A DNA stretch of 5,920 bases from Desulfobacteraceae bacterium (GTDB lineage: Bacteria; Desulfobacterota; Desulfobacteria; Desulfobacterales; Desulfobacteraceae), in contig JAFLJU010000629.1 of the NCBI GenBank assembly GCA_022712835.1, forward strand, positions 1-5,920. The letters are read 5' to 3'. A program made the translations under genes and the position numbers. Shown here piece after piece: positions 1 through 3,528 of the stretch (the first letter of the stretch is position 1; each line of letters opens with the position of its first letter). The notes under the pieces are model-generated. The model was not told the origin of the DNA, made no database searches, and worked only from the letters and a program-made list of their open reading frames with translations.

Positions 1-374
1 AATAGGGTATTTTCCGCTTCTTTTGATCGTATAATATCAAACCAGCCGATTTCTCTGTATTTGTTTTGATAAACCCTTGCTCCCAATGTATCGGCGATCA
101 ACTGGGCACCAAGACAGATACCCAGCACAGTTTTTCCTGAAGAAATGGCTTCTTTAATAAACTTTTTCTCAAGTTTCAACCAGGGATAAATTTGTTCATC
201 ATACACTCCCATGGGGCCTCCCATTACAATCAACCAATCAAAATTCTGTGCCGGGGGAAGTTTTTCTTTTTCATATAATTTTGTGCATGTCAGTTCATGC
301 CCTTTTTCAATCAAAAAGTTTTTGATACTGCCGATCCCCTCAAACGGGACATGCTGTAAATAATGAACGCGCAT
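1..374 (-). CDS. Class I glutamine amidotransferase-like protein, N-terminal part (truncated by window edge)
   Basis: The first 124 codons of a minus-strand gene are visible; the C-terminal part lies beyond position 1. The protein begins MRVHYLQHVPFEGIG and has the Rossmann-like start of a class I GATase: a strand ending in VMGGPMGVYDE (residues 50-60, the oxyanion-strand region) and the nucleophile elbow GICLGAQ with Cys87. This matches the stand-alone GMP-synthase-like GATase family (GuaA N-terminal domain relatives), in which Cys87 would attack a glutamine or gamma-glutamyl amide; the His and Glu of the triad would be in the missing part. The start is supported by GGAG (381-384, minus strand) 6 nt upstream. 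It lies 55 bp downstream of the polyferredoxin gene on the same strand with no visible terminator between, so co-transcription is plausible. The substrate cannot be told; such proteins are often annotated as GMP synthase homologues without being the true enzyme. Confidence 0.88.
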   Translation of the reverse strand, partial: MRVHYLQHVPFEGIGSIKNFLIEKGHELTCTKLYEKEKLPPAQNFDWLIVMGGPMGVYDEQIYPWLKLEKKFIKEAISSGKTVLGICLGAQLIADTLGARVYQNKYREIGWFDIIRSKEAENTL

Positions 375-429
375 ATTTATCTCCATATATTAACTTGTAT
401 TGCCGTGGTCATTAAATTGCCAGGTATGG

Positions 430-1554
430 TCATTTTATTTTTTCTTTAAAAGTTTGCATCATTTGAGGTTTTTGTGCCTGGATGTTTCTCATGGCCTTCA
501 TCATTTTCTCCATTTTTTCTGGGTCAACCTGCCCATTTGAGTCCCATGGCTGATTACTTTGTATCACATACCTGAGATAGGCAGGTTTTGTAATTTCATT
601 CTGCCAGTTACCCGATGTTTTGGCCATGGAGATGCCCATGGAAAACATGAAAATCAGTATCAGGGCAATTGTGGTTTGCCCAAGCTGAATATCGCCAGGA
701 GTTAGTGAAAAGCTTAAAGTTTGTTTTTCAGGACAGTTTTTCACACAGGTCATGCATGCCGTACATTCTGAAGAGTGAATGCTTTCCTTCTCCCTGATTT
801 TTATAAGGCTGGGACATTTCTTTTCACACCTGCCGCAATTGGTACAATTGGATGGATTGCGTTTAATCTTACCGATACTCAAAAAGCTGAACACTCCCAG
901 AACAGCTCCATAGGGACATAGATATCTGCACCAAAAATAAGGAACGGCGAATGACAATACAAATAATACAAGGATAACGATCAATGCAGTGTTAGAAATA
1001 TTAGTAAAAAAATGCAACATCTTAACATCTGCAAATCGGTTGTAAGGACTTTGAATAAACTGCTCAATGCTTTGTATGGGCATCTTGTAAAAAATGGACC
1101 ATACAAAGAAACCGGCCAGGCCATATTTGATACTTCTCAATACCACATCCGCCCAAATCGGCAGGACCACTTTCTGTTTAAAGAAGAACCCATTCAATTT
1201 TTCAAAAATATCCGAAAGCAGGCCAATGGGGCAAACCCAACTGCAGAACCCTTTTTTCACGATCAAAGCTGTCATGCAAATGATTGAAAAAATTACCAAT
1301 GCCGACGGATGGATGGTGTTGATTTCTCCGGTAACAAAAAAATATTTCAGGCTGACCAGGGCGCTGATCGGAAGAAAGGCCTCTACACCGGGCGGTCTTT
1401 CAAAGCCGGGGATGATGCCGGTTTCAAGTTGGGCTACAAATGTGTAAAATTGCATCCCGATGGCAAGAACAATAATACATGATAATAATTGAATCAGTCT
1501 TCTTATTGAAAAAAAAGATATTGTTATTTTGTAAATTTCAAACCATTCCTTCAT
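430..1554 (-). CDS. Membrane-bound 4Fe-4S polyferredoxin, NapH/CcoG (RdxA)-like
   Basis: This 374-residue integral membrane iron-sulfur protein probably moves electrons between the quinone pool or a membrane partner and a cytoplasmic or periplasmic acceptor. Hydrophobic segments lie near residues 19-40, 84-101, 137-155, 186-206 and 293-310. Two Cys-x3-Cys-Pro motifs (C104/C108 in CSWVCP and C209/C213 in CRYLCP) follow membrane segments, as in NapH, MauN and NosR-type proteins. They are followed by two classical 4Fe-4S ferredoxin motifs, C237/C240/C243/C247-P and C264/C267/C270/C274-P. After the Fe-S domain there is one more membrane segment and a hydrophilic Met/Lys-rich tail (about 311-374). 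The start has a strong AGGTGG/GAGG Shine-Dalgarno (about 1559-1565, minus strand). It is divergent from the CBS/HPP/hemerythrin/kinase operon, with an FNR-type site at -41.5 of its inferred promoter. The family is clear. The electron donor and acceptor are not, because no nap, nos or cytochrome oxidase genes are in view. I give no symbol for that reason. Confidence 0.9.
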   Translation of the reverse strand: MKEWFEIYKITISFFSIRRLIQLLSCIIVLAIGMQFYTFVAQLETGIIPGFERPPGVEAFLPISALVSLKYFFVTGEINTIHPSALVIFSIICMTALIVKKGFCSWVCPIGLLSDIFEKLNGFFFKQKVVLPIWADVVLRSIKYGLAGFFVWSIFYKMPIQSIEQFIQSPYNRFADVKMLHFFTNISNTALIVILVLFVLSFAVPYFWCRYLCPYGAVLGVFSFLSIGKIKRNPSNCTNCGRCEKKCPSLIKIREKESIHSSECTACMTCVKNCPEKQTLSFSLTPGDIQLGQTTIALILIFMFSMGISMAKTSGNWQNEITKPAYLRYVIQSNQPWDSNGQVDPEKMEKMMKAMRNIQAQKPQMMQTFKEKIK

Positions 1555-1579
1555 AAGACCACCTCTTTTCCATATAATT

Positions 1580-1628
1580 TTTCTTTTTTATACCTTTGTG
1601 GTCAAAAAAGAAACTTGATTTAGATCAA
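1580..1628 (-). promoter_or_regulatory. Inferred class II FNR-type promoter of the polyferredoxin gene
   Basis: Read on the minus strand, a TATAAA hexamer lies at 1592-1587. If it is the -10 box, transcription starts at about 1580 and the centre of the perfect palindrome at 1615-1628 falls exactly at -41.5, the classical class II position for FNR/CRP-family activators. The leader to the ATG at 1554 would be about 25 nt and contains the Shine-Dalgarno. No strong -35 is needed in this geometry. The match is positional inference from sequence, with no transcript data. Confidence 0.6.
1615..1628. promoter_or_regulatory. FNR/CRP-family operator, perfect TTGAT-N4-ATCAA
   Basis: TTGATTTAGATCAA is a perfect match to the FNR consensus half-sites TTGAT and ATCAA with a 4-bp spacer. 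FNR-family regulators (FNR, ANR, DNR, HcpR and relatives) sense O2 or NO. Which family member acts here cannot be told from the site alone, and no regulator gene is in the window. It is the nearer of two sites to the polyferredoxin gene. Confidence 0.72.
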
Positions 1629-1642
1629 TAAATTTGAAAAAC

Positions 1643-1656
1643 TTGATTTAAGTCAA
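1643..1656. promoter_or_regulatory. Second FNR/CRP-family operator, TTGAT-N4-GTCAA
   Basis: TTGATTTAAGTCAA differs from the perfect FNR palindrome by one base in the right half-site. It shares the left half, most of the spacer and flanking bases with the site at 1615-1628 (both are preceded by AAC and followed by T), as if the element were duplicated. The two centres are 28 bp apart, nearly three helical turns, so two dimers would sit on roughly the same face of the DNA. Confidence 0.62.
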
Positions 1657-1691
1657 TGAAATAATCAGAAAAAGTAATTATTTTCATAGTA
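1643..1691 (+). promoter_or_regulatory. Possible class II promoter of the CBS-HPP-hemerythrin-kinase operon
   Basis: Taking the right-hand palindrome (centre 1649.5) as a -41.5 activator site places +1 near 1691 and the -10 at 1679-1684, where the sequence is TATTTT (4 of 6 matches to TATAAT). This mirrors the arrangement on the other strand and would give a leader of about 94 nt before the ATG at 1785. The -10 is weak and CATAGT (1685-1690) is an alternative, so this is a tentative call. Confidence 0.38.
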
Positions 1692-1706
1692 AATGCCGGT
1701 AGTCCA

Positions 1707-1756
1707 TCCAGCAAAACATCTTCAGGAAGCAGTTTTTCTGGAAAACCATTTTTTTT
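1707..1756 (+). promoter_or_regulatory. Leader hairpin followed by a T8 run (possible attenuator)
   Basis: TCCAG (1707-1711) can pair with CTGGA (1738-1742), and AAAAC (1713-1717) with GTTTT (1732-1736), around a single mismatch (1712/1737). A small CTT/AAG pairing is possible inside the loop. A run of eight T follows at 1749-1756, six bases after the stem. The stem is AT-rich and the T run is not directly adjacent, so it would be a poor terminator. It could be a leader structure or chance. It lies between the inferred operon promoter and the CBS gene. Confidence 0.25.
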
Positions 1757-1784
1757 ATCCAAACCTTTTTACAAGAGGGATGAT

Positions 1785-2378
1785 ATGAAATTTAGTTCAC
1801 TCAATGAATGCACCCTGCCAATTTCAGACGAAGATATTATTCAGGCCATGAAACAAATACCAGGGTATCTGGATATTACACCTTCGGATTTTATGGAAGT
1901 TTATCTTGTGGCCTTTGATCAAGCCATGTCCCGGTTGAAAAACGCCATCACAGCAGATCAGATCATGACCCGAAGTGTCATCACAGTAAGCGAAAATGCT
2001 CCACTTATGGAAGTGGCAAAAAAAATGGCCGACAACAAGATTTCAGGCCTTCCGGTTCTCAAAGATGATCAGACGGTTACAGGTGTCATATCTGAAAAAG
2101 ATTTTCTAAAAAGGATGAATGATGATCATGCGCCGACTTTTATGCGTGTTGTTTTACAATGCCTTGAAACAACAGGCTGTATTGCAGCGGACTTTAAAAA
2201 TCTTACGGCCTCAGATATCATGTCTTCTCCCTGCATCACCATCGAGCCCCACACCCCTTTAATGGAAATTACCACCCTTCTGGATCAGAAAAACATCAAC
2301 AGGGTGCCGGTAATTGATGATAAGCTAAAACTTGTGGGAATTATTGCCCGATCAGACATTGTTCAGACCATGTGTTAG
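1785..2378 (+). CDS. CBS-domain pair protein with short N-terminal helical region
   Basis: This 197-residue soluble protein contains two CBS domains that should fold together as a Bateman module binding adenylates (AMP, ATP or similar). CBS1 covers about residues 56-112 (MTRSVITVSENAPLMEVAKK, then SGLPV and GVISEKD); CBS2 covers about 141-196 (SDIMSSPCITIEPHTPLMEI, then NRVPVID and GIIARSD). Both end in the G-h-x4-D signature (D106 and D191) typical of ribose-contacting CBS sites. The first ~50 residues (ISDEDIIQAMKQIPGYLDIT and onward) look helical and I do not recognise them as a named domain; a ~28-residue linker separates the CBS units. The ATG is preceded by GAGGG (about 1775-1779). It lies 27 nt upstream of an HPP-family gene. 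HPP and CBS domains are known to occur fused in one protein, so this is probably the regulatory subunit of that membrane protein. That role is inference. Confidence 0.88.
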   Translation: MKFSSLNECTLPISDEDIIQAMKQIPGYLDITPSDFMEVYLVAFDQAMSRLKNAITADQIMTRSVITVSENAPLMEVAKKMADNKISGLPVLKDDQTVTGVISEKDFLKRMNDDHAPTFMRVVLQCLETTGCIAADFKNLTASDIMSSPCITIEPHTPLMEITTLLDQKNINRVPVIDDKLKLVGIIARSDIVQTMC

Positions 2379-2405
2379 TCAATAAAAGCTAGGAGATGTG
2401 ATTGA

Positions 2406-2942
2406 ATGTTGTTTTTCAGCAAAATGAAAGGGGGGGGCCAGAGTCCCCCAGCGGTTGGGTTTTCAGAGATCGCCTGGTCATGGGTGGGTGCTCTTTTAGG
2501 CATAGCACCGGTGGCTTTTTTGCACTATAATCTGTTTAGCGGTGATGATCTGGTATATATCATCGGATCTTTTGGGGCTTCAGCCGTATTAATATACGGT
2601 GCGGTCAGAAGTCCTTTGGCACAACCCAGGAACCTTGTGGGCGGGCATGTCATCTCGGCCCTCATTGGAGTAATTGCCTATAAATTATTTTATCCTTTTC
2701 CCTGGTTTGCTTCCTCGATTGCCGTTGCCACAGCAATTGCCGCCATGCATGCAACCAAAACACTGCATCCTCCCGGAGGGGCAACTGCGTTGATTGCTGT
2801 TATCGGCAGTGAAAAAATCCATGACCTTGGTTTTTTATATGTGTTCATTCCCGTTGGCGCCGGGGTTTTGATCATGCTGGTCGTGGCCTTGATCGTCAAT
2901 AATCTGGCAACCTCAAGAAAGTACCCTGAATTTTGGTTTTAA
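2406..2942 (+). CDS. HPP-family integral membrane protein
   Basis: This 178-residue, mostly hydrophobic protein matches the HPP family (Pfam HPP) in length and motifs. The diagnostic His-Pro-Pro lies at residues 121-123 in KTLHPPGGATALIAVIG, and the conserved SPLAQPRNLVGGH stretch is at 69-81. Membrane segments fall near 22-41, 48-67, 79-93, 103-118 and 142-166; the C-terminus is short and charged (SRKYPEFWF). HPP proteins of cyanobacteria and plant plastids have been reported to transport nitrite; the substrate here is unknown, but a small anion would fit the FNR-type control and the hemerythrin next door. AGGAG (2391-2395) lies 10 nt before the ATG. The next gene begins 19 nt after the stop, so the two are surely in one operon. 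An eight-G run lies within codons 8-11. Family assignment is firm; transport role is inferred. Confidence 0.9.
   Translation: MLFFSKMKGGGQSPPAVGFSEIAWSWVGALLGIAPVAFLHYNLFSGDDLVYIIGSFGASAVLIYGAVRSPLAQPRNLVGGHVISALIGVIAYKLFYPFPWFASSIAVATAIAAMHATKTLHPPGGATALIAVIGSEKIHDLGFLYVFIPVGAGVLIMLVVALIVNNLATSRKYPEFWF
2430..2437 (+). repeat. G8 homopolymer near the 5' end of the HPP gene
   Basis: Eight consecutive G occupy codons 8-11 of the HPP gene (AAG GGG GGG GGC) and are followed 7 bases after the run by CCCCC (2445-2449), which could fold back on it just after the ribosome start region. Gain or loss of one G would frameshift the whole membrane protein. No other homopolymeric G tract of this length is visible in the window. 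Confidence 0.85.
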
Positions 2943-2961
2943 CGCTTTACAGGGAGAGTCA

Positions 2962-3525
2962 ATGATGAAAGTAACCCAGACCTTAACCGATGAGCACCTC
3001 TTAATACTGAAAGTCCTCCATATGCTCAATCAGTCCAGAAAACAGCTTGAAAATGGTAAATTTATACCAGGTGAATTTTATGAGAAGGCCATGATTTTCT
3101 GTTCGGATTTTGCGGATCAGTTTCATCATTTTAAAGAAGAATTTTTATTATTTGGTCTTTTGTCCTATAAAAAACAAGGGGAATTGGATTCAGCCATGGG
3201 CACGCTGCGGTATCAGCATGAGCGCTGCAAGCATTGTATTGGTCAGATTAAAAAAGCCTTGAAAGGGTATGGAAATAAAGAAGAGATGTCCATCACATTT
3301 CTCCTGGAAAGTCTGTCTATTTATGTATCACTTCTGCGTCGTCATATTTATCTGGAAGATCAGATATTTTTTCCCATGGCAGAAAAAGCATTGTCACAAG
3401 AAGAAAAGGAATCCTTAGCCGAGCAATTTTCAGATGAAGAACTCAGATTAGGAACAAGAGAAACTATATTCGCTAGGAATCAAATCATTGTTGAGGATCT
3501 TGAACGGATAATGCGATCGAGGTGA
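2962..3525 (+). CDS. Hemerythrin HHE cation-binding domain protein
   Basis: This 187-residue soluble four-helix-bundle protein carries the hemerythrin/HHE ligand pattern: H12 in TDEHLLILKVLH, H55/H56 with E59/E60 in FHHFKEE, H86 with E87 in RYQHERC, and H128 with E132/D133 in RRHIYLEDQIFFP. These should bind a non-heme di-iron centre, which in known members binds O2 or NO or senses iron and oxygen. The closest named type is the DcrH/YtfE-like stand-alone HHE group, but the exact role (O2 or NO scavenging, Fe-S repair, sensing) cannot be decided from sequence. The last ~45 residues are charged and helical (EEKESLAEQFSDEELRL). GGGAG precedes tandem ATG codons at 2962 and 2965; I use the first, though either would give the same domain. 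The downstream kinase gene starts 3 nt after its stop and its Shine-Dalgarno lies inside this gene's last codons, so the two are probably translationally coupled. Confidence 0.92.
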   Translation: MMKVTQTLTDEHLLILKVLHMLNQSRKQLENGKFIPGEFYEKAMIFCSDFADQFHHFKEEFLLFGLLSYKKQGELDSAMGTLRYQHERCKHCIGQIKKALKGYGNKEEMSITFLLESLSIYVSLLRRHIYLEDQIFFPMAEKALSQEEKESLAEQFSDEELRLGTRETIFARNQIIVEDLERIMRSR

Positions 3526-3528
3526 CCT

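Noticed and set aside
375..429. Terminator or separate promoter between the polyferredoxin and the amidotransferase genes
   Set aside because: Only a short direct repeat (GGTCATT twice) is seen; no stable stem with a T run and no good -10/-35 pair.
1012..1447. Plus-strand open frames opposite the polyferredoxin gene (1012-1287 and 1094-1447)
   Set aside because: They lie antisense to a gene with clear Fe-S motifs, show no recognisable domain, and no convincing Shine-Dalgarno precedes them.
1573..1578. Perfect TATAAT on the plus strand
   Set aside because: It lies upstream of both palindromes with respect to the plus-strand operon, has no good -35, and this AT-rich stretch would give such a match by chance.
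1595..1606. TTTGTGGTCAAA as a third FNR/CRP-type site
   Set aside because: Half-sites are short and the spacer differs from the two clear sites; it also sits beside the inferred -10 region, so it could only repress. The match is too weak to call.
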